A stretch of 64,000 nt of DNA from JACRAV01 sp964571235 (GTDB lineage Bacteria; Zixibacteria; MSB-5A5; GN15; FEB-12): the NCBI GenBank assembly GCA_964571235.1, contig CAZNAI010000010.1, forward strand, positions 186,001-250,000, given 5' to 3'. A program made the translations under genes and the position numbers. Within the stretch, counting starts at the first letter, position 1, and the number at the start of each line of letters is the position of its first letter. The notes under the pieces were generated by a model, which was given only the letters and a program-made list of their open reading frames with translations, made no database searches and was not told the DNA's origin. Shown here piece by piece: positions 52,728 to 61,360 of this stretch.

Positions 52728-54854
52728 CTACATCCCCGCCTGAGCCGATTGGCCGGCTTTGATGTCTGTTCCCATTCTCTGCAAGTATGCTATCAGCGCG
52801 ATAATCTCGCGATCGGATTGGCAGTCGATATTGGACTCTTTCAAGTTGGCGGCGATGGTCTGTGCCTGTTTCTGCAAATCGGCGGTCGATAATTCGGCAT
52901 ACCCCGGCGGATACGGCACACCCAGAGTTTGCATCGCCCGAATCTTGGCCGGCGTGGAACCTGCGTCGAGTTGGTCGGCTATCAGCCACGGATACTCAGG
53001 CATGAGCGATCCAGGAGACATCGATGTCGGATCTTTCATATGATTGTAATGCCAACCGTCGGGATATTTTCCGCCGACCCTCATCAAATCCGGACCAGTC
53101 CGTTTCGATCCCCACAAGAACGGATGATCGTACACATATTCACCCGCTTTGGAATACTCGCCGTAGCGCTCGGTCTCCGACCTGAACGGTCGGATCAATT
53201 GCGAGTGGCAGACATTGCATCCCTCGCGGACATAGATGTCGCGTCCCTGCAGTTCAAGCGGTGTATACGGTTTCACACTTGCGATTGTCGGCGTGTTGGC
53301 GCCAATCAAAAACGTGGGGACTATCTCGATTATCCCACCGATCAGAATCATGACCAATGTCAGCACCGCAAACTGGGCCGGCTTTCCTTCGAGCCAGCGA
53401 TGGTTCATCACTCCGTGTTTTTCGTCGGGCTCTCTTGCCGGCACGACCGCCTCTTCAAACGCCAAAAGCGATCCGGCTTTCATTGTCTTGAACAGGTTCC
53501 AGAACCCGATCAATACGCCGATCAGAAACATACCGCCGCCAATCGAACGCAAAACGTACATCGGCTTGATCTGAAGGACTGTTTCAAGAAAGTTCGGATA
53601 GCGCAAGAGCCCTTCGGGAGTAAACTCTTTCCACATCAGCCCCTGCGCGATGCCGGCGAAATACATGGGAAGGGCATAGACAACAATTCCTAAGAATCCG
53701 ATCCAGAAGTGCCAGTTGGCCGCCTTTTCAGAGTACAGCTTCGTCCGATATATCCTGGGGATCAGCCAATACAAGATTCCGAAAGTCAGAAATCCGTTCC
53801 AGCCCAGCGCACCGACATGGACATGGGCGATTGTCCAATCGGTGAAGTGCGACAGCGCATTCACGCCCTTTACTGAAAGCAGTGGCCCTTCAAAAGTCGC
53901 CATACCGTAGGCGGTCACCGCAACCACCATGAATTTCAGGACAACACTCTCGCGCACTTTGTCCCACGCGCCGCGAAGGGTAAGTAGGCCGTTGAGCATG
54001 CCACCCCACGACGGCGCGATTAACATCACCGAGAAGACTGTCCCCAGTGACTGCGCCCAATCCGGTAGCGCAGAATAGAGCAAGTGATGCGGGCCGGCCC
54101 AGATATAAATGAAAATGAGCGACCAGAAGTGCACGATCGACAGCCGATATGAAAAGACCGGACGGTTCGCCATCTTTGGCAGGAAGTAATACATCAGCCC
54201 CAAATACGGAGTCGTCAGGAAAAACGCCACAGCGTTGTGTCCGTACCACCATTGCACGAGTGCGTCCTGCACGCCCGCATAGACCGGATAACTTTTCATG
54301 AATGAGACGGGGATCTCGATGGAATTGACGACATGCAGGACAGTCACCGTTACCCAGGTCGCGATATAAAACCAGGTGGCGACATACATATGCTTTTCGC
54401 GGCGCGTGAAGATCGTCCCGAACATGTTCAGACCAAAAGCGATCCAGACTAAAGCGATTGCAATATCAATCGGCCATTCCAGCTCGGCGTATTCTTTGCC
54501 GGTAGTAAATCCAAGCGGTAAACTGACTGCGGCCATCACAATAATCGCCTGCCACCCCCAGAAGTTGATCTTCGACAAGAGTGGTGACCACATCGGCGCT
54601 TTGCACAGTCGCGGCAGAGAGTAGTATAGTCCCATGAAAATCCCGTTGCCGACAAAGGCAAAGATCACCGCGTTGGTGTGTAGCGGTCGCAGGTGCGAGA
54701 AGGTCGTGATCGCCAGTCCGAAATTGAGCGCCGGCAGGAACAACTGCAGGGCGGCAATAAGTCCCACCAGCATGCCGACCGCTCCCCAGACCAGGACAGC
54801 GACTGAAAAGTCGCGCACTACCTTGTTGTCGTATTGAATCGATTCTGTTGCCAT
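52728..54854 (-). CDS. ccoNO: Fused cbb3 oxidase subunits CcoN-CcoO
   Basis: 708 aa. Residues 1 to about 480 are CcoN, the twelve-helix catalytic subunit, with heme and CuB ligands in HLRPLHTNAV, WYGHNAVAFFLTTP, GPHHLLYSALPDW and HVHVGALGWNGF. After a membrane helix near 490 comes CcoO, with one heme site (EGCNVCHSQLIRPF near 546), GPDLMRVGGKYPDGWH and a C-terminal LIAYLQRMG. The two are separate genes in most proteobacteria and fused here. It reduces O2 to water at high affinity and pumps protons. It is followed by ccoQ and ccoP and preceded by ccoS. Confidence 0.95.
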   Translation of the reverse strand: MATESIQYDNKVVRDFSVAVLVWGAVGMLVGLIAALQLFLPALNFGLAITTFSHLRPLHTNAVIFAFVGNGIFMGLYYSLPRLCKAPMWSPLLSKINFWGWQAIIVMAAVSLPLGFTTGKEYAELEWPIDIAIALVWIAFGLNMFGTIFTRREKHMYVATWFYIATWVTVTVLHVVNSIEIPVSFMKSYPVYAGVQDALVQWWYGHNAVAFFLTTPYLGLMYYFLPKMANRPVFSYRLSIVHFWSLIFIYIWAGPHHLLYSALPDWAQSLGTVFSVMLIAPSWGGMLNGLLTLRGAWDKVRESVVLKFMVVAVTAYGMATFEGPLLSVKGVNALSHFTDWTIAHVHVGALGWNGFLTFGILYWLIPRIYRTKLYSEKAANWHFWIGFLGIVVYALPMYFAGIAQGLMWKEFTPEGLLRYPNFLETVLQIKPMYVLRSIGGGMFLIGVLIGFWNLFKTMKAGSLLAFEEAVVPAREPDEKHGVMNHRWLEGKPAQFAVLTLVMILIGGIIEIVPTFLIGANTPTIASVKPYTPLELQGRDIYVREGCNVCHSQLIRPFRSETERYGEYSKAGEYVYDHPFLWGSKRTGPDLMRVGGKYPDGWHYNHMKDPTSMSPGSLMPEYPWLIADQLDAGSTPAKIRAMQTLGVPYPPGYAELSTADLQKQAQTIAANLKESNIDCQSDREIIALIAYLQRMGTDIKAGQSAQAGM

Positions 54855-54872
54855 CTATAGGTACTCCACAGA

Positions 54873-55046
54873 TTACGTATTGTCTTTCTGAGTATCAGAA
54901 CCGGCGGGTGGTTCATCAAATAAAATTCGATGCGCCGGCGTTGTCGTGTCATCGTACTGCCCGGATCGCACAGCCCAGACAAACGCCGCCAGAAATGCGG
55001 CCGCGACCAGCACCGATGCGACAATGAGCACCACAATTACCGACAC
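54873..55046 (-). CDS. ccoS: cbb3 oxidase maturation protein CcoS
   Basis: 57 aa starting at GTG 55046 (MSVIVVLIVASVLVAAAF), one nucleotide after ccoI's stop. A single membrane helix is followed by FVWAVRSGQYDDTTTPAHRILFDE, the CcoS signature. A longer frame upstream would run inside ccoI and is rejected. CcoS is needed to insert cofactors into the oxidase. Confidence 0.88.
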   Translation of the reverse strand: MSVIVVLIVASVLVAAAFLAAFVWAVRSGQYDDTTTPAHRILFDEPPAGSDTQKDNT

Positions 55047-55047
55047 T

Positions 55048-57537
55048 CTATGCCAATCCTTTCCGTCGAGCGGCGAACCACGCGGCGGTTGTTCCAAACC
55101 CCACCACCGAGACCGAAGAAACAGGCATGAGCACCGCGGAAACAAGTGGCGACAAGTGTCCGCTTGCGGCGAACCCGATTCCGATAATATTGTAAAACAG
55201 GGATATCCCAAAGCTGACATAGACTATGCGCCGCGCTGTCTGCGAGGCTCTCAGGAAGCGGCTCAACTGAGACAAATTCCCGGCGTGCAAAATTCCGTCG
55301 CAGGCCGGCGCAAAAGCCGAGGTGTCCTCGCTCACCGCCAGACCGACATCGGCCGCCCCGAGTGCGCCCGAATCATTCAGGCCGTCTCCGAGCATAAGCA
55401 CGCTCTTGCCGTTACTTTTAAGGGAGTCGACAAACCGCCGTTTGTCGTGAGGAAGTTGATTGAAGGAAAAAGTCGTGTTGGGTCCAAAGATTTTTTGCAG
55501 GTCCGCTTTCGACTTCTCGCTGTCGCCGGTGAGAACCGCCAATTCGTGCGTCTTGGAAAGCTGGGCAAGTTCTGAGTCCAACCCCTCGCGAAATGGGGAA
55601 GTCACCGAAAATCGACCGAGGTACTTTCCCTCAACCGAGACATGCACTCCGCTTTCGTACGTGGGCGCAGGTAGATCTTGTTGCAAAGTTTCGGCAAAAT
55701 CGCCAATGACAAACTCCCGCCGGCCCAACCGATATGTCTGCCCATTGATTTCGCCTTTGATTCCGCTACCGGGAATTTCGTCAAAGTTCGATACCGAGCA
55801 AATCGAGCCGGACCTCGCAAGACTTGCCACCGCCCTGCTCGCTGGGTGAGTCGAGTGCCCGGCCAGCGCACAGATCGCCGACATGTCAGAATCGCCAAGC
55901 GGCGAGCCTTCATACGAAGTCTGCTTCTCTGTTGATCCGGTAAGAGTACCGGTCTTGTCAAATACTATCGTGTCAATGCGCGAGAGGGCATCGATAACAT
56001 CCGGATGCCGCAGAAACAATTTCTGATTGCCAAATATCCGCATCGTGGTGCCGAACACAAACGGTGCGGAGAGTGCAATCGCACAGGGACAAGCGACAAT
56101 CAACACCGATGTAAACGCATGTGTCCATTTCGACGGGTCATTGGCAAGCCACCACCAGGCGGTCAGGGCGGCAATAACAAGCACCCCAAAAGTGAAATAC
56201 CTTCCTATCCCTGCTGAGACCGTGGAGAGTATCTTTTCTGTCGCAGACTTGGAAGCAGGATGGTTCTTGGCTGATCCCGACCAAAGCGAGACGAGGTAAC
56301 TCTCTTCTACTGACTTGATGACCTCAACTTCGATAGCGCCGCCAACTTGTCGCCCTCCCGCATACACTCGCTCACCAACCATCAGCACCTGGGGATTGCT
56401 CTCGCCAGTCACAAACGAGTAGTCAATCGATGCCGGTCCCGCCATGAGGATTCCGTCGGCTGGTATCAACTCCTGATTCCGAATGACAACTCGGTCTCCC
56501 ACTCCAACAAGCCCCACTGCCACTGTCTCCTCGGAAGTCCCCCGCTTTCGGCGCACGGCGATCGGAAAGTAAGCCCGGTAATCCCGATCAAACGACAACC
56601 ACTGATATGTCTTTCGTTGAAATAGTCTCCCGGCCAGTAAGAACAACACCAGCCCGGCAAATGAATCGAAATACCCCGGTCCGGAGTTGGTGACTACGTC
56701 GAAAAAGCTCCGTCCAAATAGCGCGAGAAGTCCAATAGAAATCGGGACATCCAGATTCAGATGCCGCTGGCGCAATCCCGCGATCGCTGAACTGAAAAAA
56801 TCAAGAGCGGAGTACAGCAGTACCGGGATTGAAAGAAACAGATTCGCGTACCGGAAGAATGTCGAGATCGTGTCACTGCCGATATGACCGGCCGATAAGT
56901 ACTCCGGAAAACTAAAGAGCATGATATTGGCAAATGAAAATCCCGCCACGCCGATTTTGATATACAGTGACGTATTGGGATTCTTCACCGGAATCGGATC
57001 GACCCGGTCGAGTTTGATATCCGGCTCATACCCCAGTCTCGCCAGAAGTGAGACAATTTTCGAAAGTGAAGTCGCCGACGGCGAGTATTCAACCGTGAGC
57101 CGTCGGGCCAGAAAATCAACCGTTGACCGCCGCACGGCTGGTTCAAGCCTTCCTAAATGCTCAAGTAGCCAGATACAGGCACTGCAGTGAATTTGTGGAA
57201 CGACAAAAGTCACGCGGGCGCGAGAGGAATCTTCGTAGTCAAGCAGTCGTGGGGTTATCGCCGGATCATCCAGATATTGAAATCTACTTGTGTCATCCCC
57301 GGTCGGACGCGTTCCGGCCTTATCCCCCACTTGATAATATGAAGCAAGATTGGCGCCCTGGAGAATTTGATACACCGAGAGGCACCCCGCACAGCAAAAC
57401 GCCTTTTCGTCACCGGTGAAAGTGCTGTCGACTACATCCTGTCCGCAATGAAAACAGACGGTCGCGACTGAATTGGTTCTAAGACTGGACATACACTCGT
57501 TCTTCCCGACGCCTGCGCAGATTTGATTCGACTCCAT
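55048..57537 (-). CDS. ccoI: Copper-translocating P-type ATPase CcoI (FixI)
   Basis: 829 aa. N-terminal Cys-rich metal site (CFHCGQ, FCCAGC), a HMA domain with CSACIW, eight membrane helices, translocation motif CPCAIALS near 482, phosphorylation site DKTGTLT near 525 and hinge GDGLNDSGAL. This is the CcoI subgroup of P1B ATPases, which delivers copper for CuB of the cbb3 oxidase. ATG 57537 is the longest start; ATG 57492 (MSSLRTNSVATVCFHC) is an equally possible one and has a GGAAG upstream. First gene of the operon I-S-NO-Q-P-G-H-safE, with an FNR-like box about 140-155 nt upstream. Confidence 0.93.
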   Translation of the reverse strand: MESNQICAGVGKNECMSSLRTNSVATVCFHCGQDVVDSTFTGDEKAFCCAGCLSVYQILQGANLASYYQVGDKAGTRPTGDDTSRFQYLDDPAITPRLLDYEDSSRARVTFVVPQIHCSACIWLLEHLGRLEPAVRRSTVDFLARRLTVEYSPSATSLSKIVSLLARLGYEPDIKLDRVDPIPVKNPNTSLYIKIGVAGFSFANIMLFSFPEYLSAGHIGSDTISTFFRYANLFLSIPVLLYSALDFFSSAIAGLRQRHLNLDVPISIGLLALFGRSFFDVVTNSGPGYFDSFAGLVLFLLAGRLFQRKTYQWLSFDRDYRAYFPIAVRRKRGTSEETVAVGLVGVGDRVVIRNQELIPADGILMAGPASIDYSFVTGESNPQVLMVGERVYAGGRQVGGAIEVEVIKSVEESYLVSLWSGSAKNHPASKSATEKILSTVSAGIGRYFTFGVLVIAALTAWWWLANDPSKWTHAFTSVLIVACPCAIALSAPFVFGTTMRIFGNQKLFLRHPDVIDALSRIDTIVFDKTGTLTGSTEKQTSYEGSPLGDSDMSAICALAGHSTHPASRAVASLARSGSICSVSNFDEIPGSGIKGEINGQTYRLGRREFVIGDFAETLQQDLPAPTYESGVHVSVEGKYLGRFSVTSPFREGLDSELAQLSKTHELAVLTGDSEKSKADLQKIFGPNTTFSFNQLPHDKRRFVDSLKSNGKSVLMLGDGLNDSGALGAADVGLAVSEDTSAFAPACDGILHAGNLSQLSRFLRASQTARRIVYVSFGISLFYNIIGIGFAASGHLSPLVSAVLMPVSSVSVVGFGTTAAWFAARRKGLA

Positions 57538-57678
57538 CAGGGAGCCACCAAGTCTGCCTTTCGGGCGAGAGTATAGATTATCCCAATGGTCTCAGCAAGA
57601 AAATCCACTGCCAAAATCGAAAGAGGCGACATCTGGCCGGGTTATACGATACTTGTTTGTATGATTTTTCTTGGCGGA

Positions 57679-57692
57679 TTGACTTAGATCAA
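57679..57692. promoter_or_regulatory. FNR/Crp-type binding site between ccoI and the ferredoxin gene
   Basis: TTGACTTAGATCAA matches the FNR consensus TTGAT-N4-ATCAA at nine of ten positions. It sits in the 217-nt intergenic region between the divergent cbb3 operon and the ferredoxin-DUF438 operon. No convincing -10 box is found at class II spacing on either side. Confidence 0.55.
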
Positions 57693-57754
57693 GGTCTTTT
57701 TTCGTCCTCAATCCGACATTTAAGGTGAGAACGTCAACAGAAAGGAAAACCGCT

Positions 57755-58522
57755 TTGGCGATCCGGAACATTATCAGAATCGACGAGTCCAAATGCAATG
57801 GATGCGGTGACTGCGTGCCGTCGTGCCACGAAGGCGCACTCGCCATTGTGAACGGCAAGGCGAAGTTGGTCAGCGAAACATATTGCGACGGTCTCGGCGC
57901 TTGTCTGGGGAACTGTCCGCAAGGCGCGATTACCATTGAAGAGCGGGACGCCGACTCGTTCGACGAGGCCGCAACCCTTAGGCACATCGCCCAACTCAAA
58001 ATAGAGATGATGAAGAACTCTGCACCCGTTGGCGGCGGATGCCCAGGGAGCGCCGCAAGAGCACTCCCGATGGCGACACCTGCAAAATCATCCCACGCAA
58101 GCGCAGAACCCGGCATAAGTGAACTGCGAACCTGGCCTGTCCAACTAAAATTGGTCGCGCCGAACGCACCGTTTCTGGTTGGCGCCGACCTCCTGGTGTG
58201 CGCTGATTGCGTGCCGTTCGCCGTCCCCGACTTCCATTCCCGCTTTCTGGCTGGCAAAGTGGTGTTGGTCGGTTGCCCGAAACTCGACGACCTCAATTTG
58301 TATCATCAGAAGTTAATGGCGATGTTCGAACAGTGCCAGCCCAAGAGTCTGACTGTACTCAAAATGGAAGTTCCCTGTTGCACCGGAATCGCTCAGGCCG
58401 CGCTCCATGCCCGCGCTACCGCCAATCCGCAACTTCCGGTTGAAGTCTACACCATCGGAATTCAAGGCGAAGTTCGCGCCGAAAAAATCAGCGGCGCCAA
58501 CGCCGGTATCCCACTAATCTAA
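57755..58522 (+). CDS. 2x[4Fe-4S] ferredoxin-domain protein
   Basis: 255 aa from TTG 57755, chosen because AAAGGA ends 8 nt upstream; a GTG at 57725 lacks this. Two cluster motifs: CNGCGDCVPSCHEGA and CDGLGACLGNCPQGA, the second with an extra residue between the first Cys pair. The remaining 160 residues form a domain with CADCVPF, VGCPKLDD and MEVPCCTGIAQ, a pattern common in ferredoxin-like proteins near hemerythrin genes. Cytosolic. It probably carries electrons in a response to oxygen or nitric oxide, given the neighbours and the FNR-like box, but no partner is proven. It is 19 nt before the DUF438 gene. Confidence 0.8.
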   Translation: MAIRNIIRIDESKCNGCGDCVPSCHEGALAIVNGKAKLVSETYCDGLGACLGNCPQGAITIEERDADSFDEAATLRHIAQLKIEMMKNSAPVGGGCPGSAARALPMATPAKSSHASAEPGISELRTWPVQLKLVAPNAPFLVGADLLVCADCVPFAVPDFHSRFLAGKVVLVGCPKLDDLNLYHQKLMAMFEQCQPKSLTVLKMEVPCCTGIAQAALHARATANPQLPVEVYTIGIQGEVRAEKISGANAGIPLI

Positions 58523-58541
58523 TTATCAGAAAGTAGTAGAT

Positions 58542-59774
58542 ATGAGCGAACTGATCGATAACACAGAAAAGCGAAAGAATCTGCTCAAGCACATGATTCT
58601 CCAGCTCCACAACGGCGAGGCCCCTGCCGCCGTCAAAAACCAACTCGCCCGCCTGATGGGCAGTGTGCCGTACGACATGGTCGTAGAGGTCGAGCAGGAG
58701 TTGATGGCCGAAGGACTCCCGTTTGAAGATGTCCTCCGTCTTTGCGATATTCACTCTGCCGCCCTCGAAGGGAATATCTCACACGAACATGCGCAAACCG
58801 CTCCGGCCGGACATCCGGTGCACACGTTCATCGAGGAAAACAAAGCGCTCAGATTCGAAATAGATTCGGCGCGAAAGCTCTTTGCCGCCGCCCGTCAATC
58901 GACCAACGCCGAACTGCAGACTATTCTCAATCAGATTCGCATGCGCATTCAGGCGCTGGCAGATATCGACAAGCACTACCTCCGCAAAGAATACTTACTC
59001 TTCCCCCACCTCGAGGCCCACGAAATAACCGGCCCGCCCAAAGTTATGTGGGGGAAACATGACGAGACAAGAGAACTGCTCAAAGCGGCGATCGAATCAG
59101 CCCAGCAATTGCGCGGTGATGTCGGTGAAGTCGGCGGAGTCATTGACCTAGTCCTCGAGCCCCTCCTGCAATCCATTGAAGGGATGATCACCAAAGAAGA
59201 AGAAATTCTCTTTCCGATGTGTATGGACACACTTTCCGACGACGAATGGTATTCGATATATCAGCAGAGTATCGAACATGGCTTTTGCCTATACGACCCA
59301 ACTGCCGCCTGGAAACCCGAGGGAGCGACGCTCCCTGAACCAATGAAGGTCGATACAAACAAGATTCAACTCTCGTCCGGCTCATTCACAGTTACCGAAC
59401 TTGAAACCGTGCTCAATTCGATTCCGTTTGATCTGACTTTTGTCGACGCCGACGACAAGGTCCGCTATTTCACCCAGGGGCGCGAACGAATTTTCTCGCG
59501 CAACCGGGCGATCCTCGGTCGGTCGGTCCAAATGTGCCACCCACCGTCGAGTGTGCACATTGTCGATCAGATTCTAAGCGATTTCAAATCGGGCAAAGAA
59601 TCCTCCGCGCCGTTTTGGATCAACATGGGCGGACGGTTTATCCATATCGAATACTTTGCCTTGCGTGACAACGCGGGAAAATATCTCGGGACGCTCGAAG
59701 TGTCGCAGGACCTGACTTCCAAACGCGCCCTTTCAGGCGAACAACGCCTTCTGACATATGCAAAGGTCAAGTAA
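58542..59774 (+). CDS. DUF438-hemerythrin-PAS protein
   Basis: 410 aa. DUF438 at about 5-75 (KHMILQLHNGEAPAAVKNQL), a hemerythrin HHE domain at about 85-235 with iron ligands in HPVHTFIEEN, HYLRKEYLLFPHLE, WGKHDE and EEEILFPM, and a C-terminal PAS domain at about 285-400 (FDLTFVDADDKVRYFTQ). The family is thought to sense or handle O2, NO or iron with a di-iron centre. Cytosolic, no membrane helix. Lies between the ferredoxin and the DUF1858 gene, whose ATG directly follows this TAA. Confidence 0.88.
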   Translation: MSELIDNTEKRKNLLKHMILQLHNGEAPAAVKNQLARLMGSVPYDMVVEVEQELMAEGLPFEDVLRLCDIHSAALEGNISHEHAQTAPAGHPVHTFIEENKALRFEIDSARKLFAAARQSTNAELQTILNQIRMRIQALADIDKHYLRKEYLLFPHLEAHEITGPPKVMWGKHDETRELLKAAIESAQQLRGDVGEVGGVIDLVLEPLLQSIEGMITKEEEILFPMCMDTLSDDEWYSIYQQSIEHGFCLYDPTAAWKPEGATLPEPMKVDTNKIQLSSGSFTVTELETVLNSIPFDLTFVDADDKVRYFTQGRERIFSRNRAILGRSVQMCHPPSSVHIVDQILSDFKSGKESSAPFWINMGGRFIHIEYFALRDNAGKYLGTLEVSQDLTSKRALSGEQRLLTYAKVK

Positions 59775-60299
59775 ATGAACGTTAAACCCGACATCACCCC
59801 CGACACCAAAGTCGGCGCACTCCTCGATGCCTACCCCGAGCTCGAAGACAAATTAATCGAACTGGCCCCGGCCTTTGCCAAACTTCGCAACCCGGTCCTG
59901 CGCAAAACTGTCGCGAAAGTCGCGACCTTGCGTCAAGCGGCGCAGGTTGGCGGGGTGAGTTTGGGTACGATCATAACTACCCTTCGCAAGTGCGCTGGAC
60001 TTGACGCGGCAGAAGTTGGTGATACCGCAGACGATTCTTCTGCCACTCCCCCGTCTTGGTTTTCTCCGGAGAAAATTGCAAAGACTCTCGACGCCCGCCC
60101 CATGCTCGAGGACGGCCAGCACCCGATAACAATCGTCATGAAAGACCTCGACACGCTACCCGGCGGCGCAATCTATGAACTTATCACGCCGTTTGTCCCC
60201 GCTCCCCTTTTGGACATGGCAAAGCAGAAGGGATTTGAGAGCTGGAGTGTGAGCGAATCAGAGGACTGCGTGAAGTCGTACCTCTTCCGGTTTCGATAG
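59775..60299 (+). CDS. DUF1858-DUF2249 protein
   Basis: 174 aa. DUF1858 at about 5-70 (DITPDTKVGALLDAYPELEDKLIELAPAFAKL) and DUF2249 at about 100-174 (LDARPMLEDGQHPI, MKDLDTLPGGAIYELITPFVPAPL). The pair is common next to DUF438, hemerythrin and nitric oxide reductase genes. No enzyme motif or metal ligand set is obvious. Start codon abuts the stop of the DUF438 gene, so the genes are coupled. Function unknown; a partner or regulator of the hemerythrin is likely. Confidence 0.82.
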   Translation: MNVKPDITPDTKVGALLDAYPELEDKLIELAPAFAKLRNPVLRKTVAKVATLRQAAQVGGVSLGTIITTLRKCAGLDAAEVGDTADDSSATPPSWFSPEKIAKTLDARPMLEDGQHPITIVMKDLDTLPGGAIYELITPFVPAPLLDMAKQKGFESWSVSESEDCVKSYLFRFR

Positions 60300-60482
60300 T
60301 ACCGCCTATCATCTTGACCCCCGACGTCGTCTTGCGATCTCGCCAAATTGGATGATTGCGCTCTATGAAAATATGAAACATAGTCAATGCCATCCTCGTA
60401 GAGTCGATTAGTTGTCTCACTCTTTGATTTGCGGTGGAACGATTATTTGTTCGCGCCAACGACAGCGATAGGCGGGAGGAAT

Positions 60483-61118
60483 ATGAGCGAATCGACAGGT
60501 CATCCTAACAGGCGGTTTCTGATTGCCACGCTCATCTCCGGACTTCTCACTAACTTCTGCTATGCGACAGCCATGGTCGATCTGGCACCTTCGCCAATTC
60601 GACTGATCTGTTTTCTGGCATTTGGCCCGTTACTTGTTGTGGCTGCTACTGGCATTCGCACTTACTTTTCCATCAACTCACATTCACACGTGTTGGACCT
60701 CGCTTGCCTGTTCCTTGTGATCGGCGCATCACTGTTCACTCTGATGGCCGCAATGCAGTCCGCAGTCTATTCACGAATCGACTTCTACAACAACCTACCC
60801 GACGCTTCCGAAATTTGGCAACCGGCGCGAGTGATGGCCGACGCGGTGCAATTGGGCGCCGATGTCGCTTGGGATTTCTTCTTCTTTTCGGGAATGATCC
60901 TTCTTGGATTAGCGACCTACGGCCGTCCGACAGTCGGGCGCCCACTTAGCGTTGCGGGTGTAGCAATCGGGCTGTTCGGCCTCCTCTTCAATCTGGGCAC
61001 ATTCCCGATCCCGCCAAACCAAAGCGGATTGATCGATGTTGGCCCCTTGTCTGGTCTTTGGTTTCTGATTTTGACTATTGTGATGTGGCGCGGGCTGAAG
61101 CATCTCCCACGTTCTTAA
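60483..61118 (+). CDS. Six-helix integral membrane protein of unknown function
   Basis: 211 aa from ATG 60483, which follows GGGAGG by about 5 nt; the frame extends upstream to 60429 without a better site. About six membrane helices (for example FLIATLISGLLTNFCYATA, LLVVAATGIRTYF, LGLATYG, GLFGLLFNLGTFPIPP), with the loop QSAVYSRIDFYNNLPDA between helices 3 and 4. It resembles DUF4386-type membrane proteins in layout, but I do not recognise the family with confidence. No partner is evident: the DUF1858 gene ends 183 nt before and the tRNA gene lies on the other strand. Confidence 0.6.
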   Translation: MSESTGHPNRRFLIATLISGLLTNFCYATAMVDLAPSPIRLICFLAFGPLLVVAATGIRTYFSINSHSHVLDLACLFLVIGASLFTLMAAMQSAVYSRIDFYNNLPDASEIWQPARVMADAVQLGADVAWDFFFFSGMILLGLATYGRPTVGRPLSVAGVAIGLFGLLFNLGTFPIPPNQSGLIDVGPLSGLWFLILTIVMWRGLKHLPRS

Positions 61119-61180
61119 TTCGGTATTGTTAGGCGCTAGACGGGTAAAGGCCGACGGAGAATCAATATTCTCAAAGTAAA

Positions 61181-61254
61181 TAGCGGTGCAGGGACTCGAA
61201 CCCCGGACACGTGGATTATGATTCCACTGCTCTAACCAGCTGAGCTACACCGCC
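61181..61254 (-). tRNA. tRNA with CAU anticodon, probably elongator tRNA-Met
   Basis: 74 nt that fold as a complete cloverleaf: acceptor pairs GGCGGTG/CACCGCT (first pair G.T), D arm GCTCAGCTGGTTAGAGC, anticodon stem GTGGA/TCCAC around the loop ATCATAA, T arm CGGGG/CCCTG with TTCGAGT. Discriminator A, no encoded CCA. A CAU tRNA could also be Ile2 (with lysidine); the body looks like elongator Met. Confidence 0.88.
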
Positions 61255-61320
61255 ATTTCAGAACAAGAGCGAGGCAATCTACACATTTTTCGCCCCCCGT
61301 CAACCGTAGGCACCAGCGCC

Positions 61321-61360
61321 ACCAAAAGAAAAAGGCCGCGCGAATCCTTTCGCTCGGCCT
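61321..61360 (-). terminator. Intrinsic terminator of the 49-codon ORF
   Basis: On the minus strand: stem AGGCCG-A-GCGA / TCGC-G-CGGCCT (one mismatch, arms 61350-61360 and 61333-61343) followed by TTTTTCTTTTGG. It overlaps the last base of the small ORF's TGA codon. Confidence 0.8.

Noticed and set aside
54873..55220. 115-residue version of CcoS
   Set aside because: The first 58 codons lie inside ccoI and lack CcoS sequence; GTG 55046 is the sensible start.
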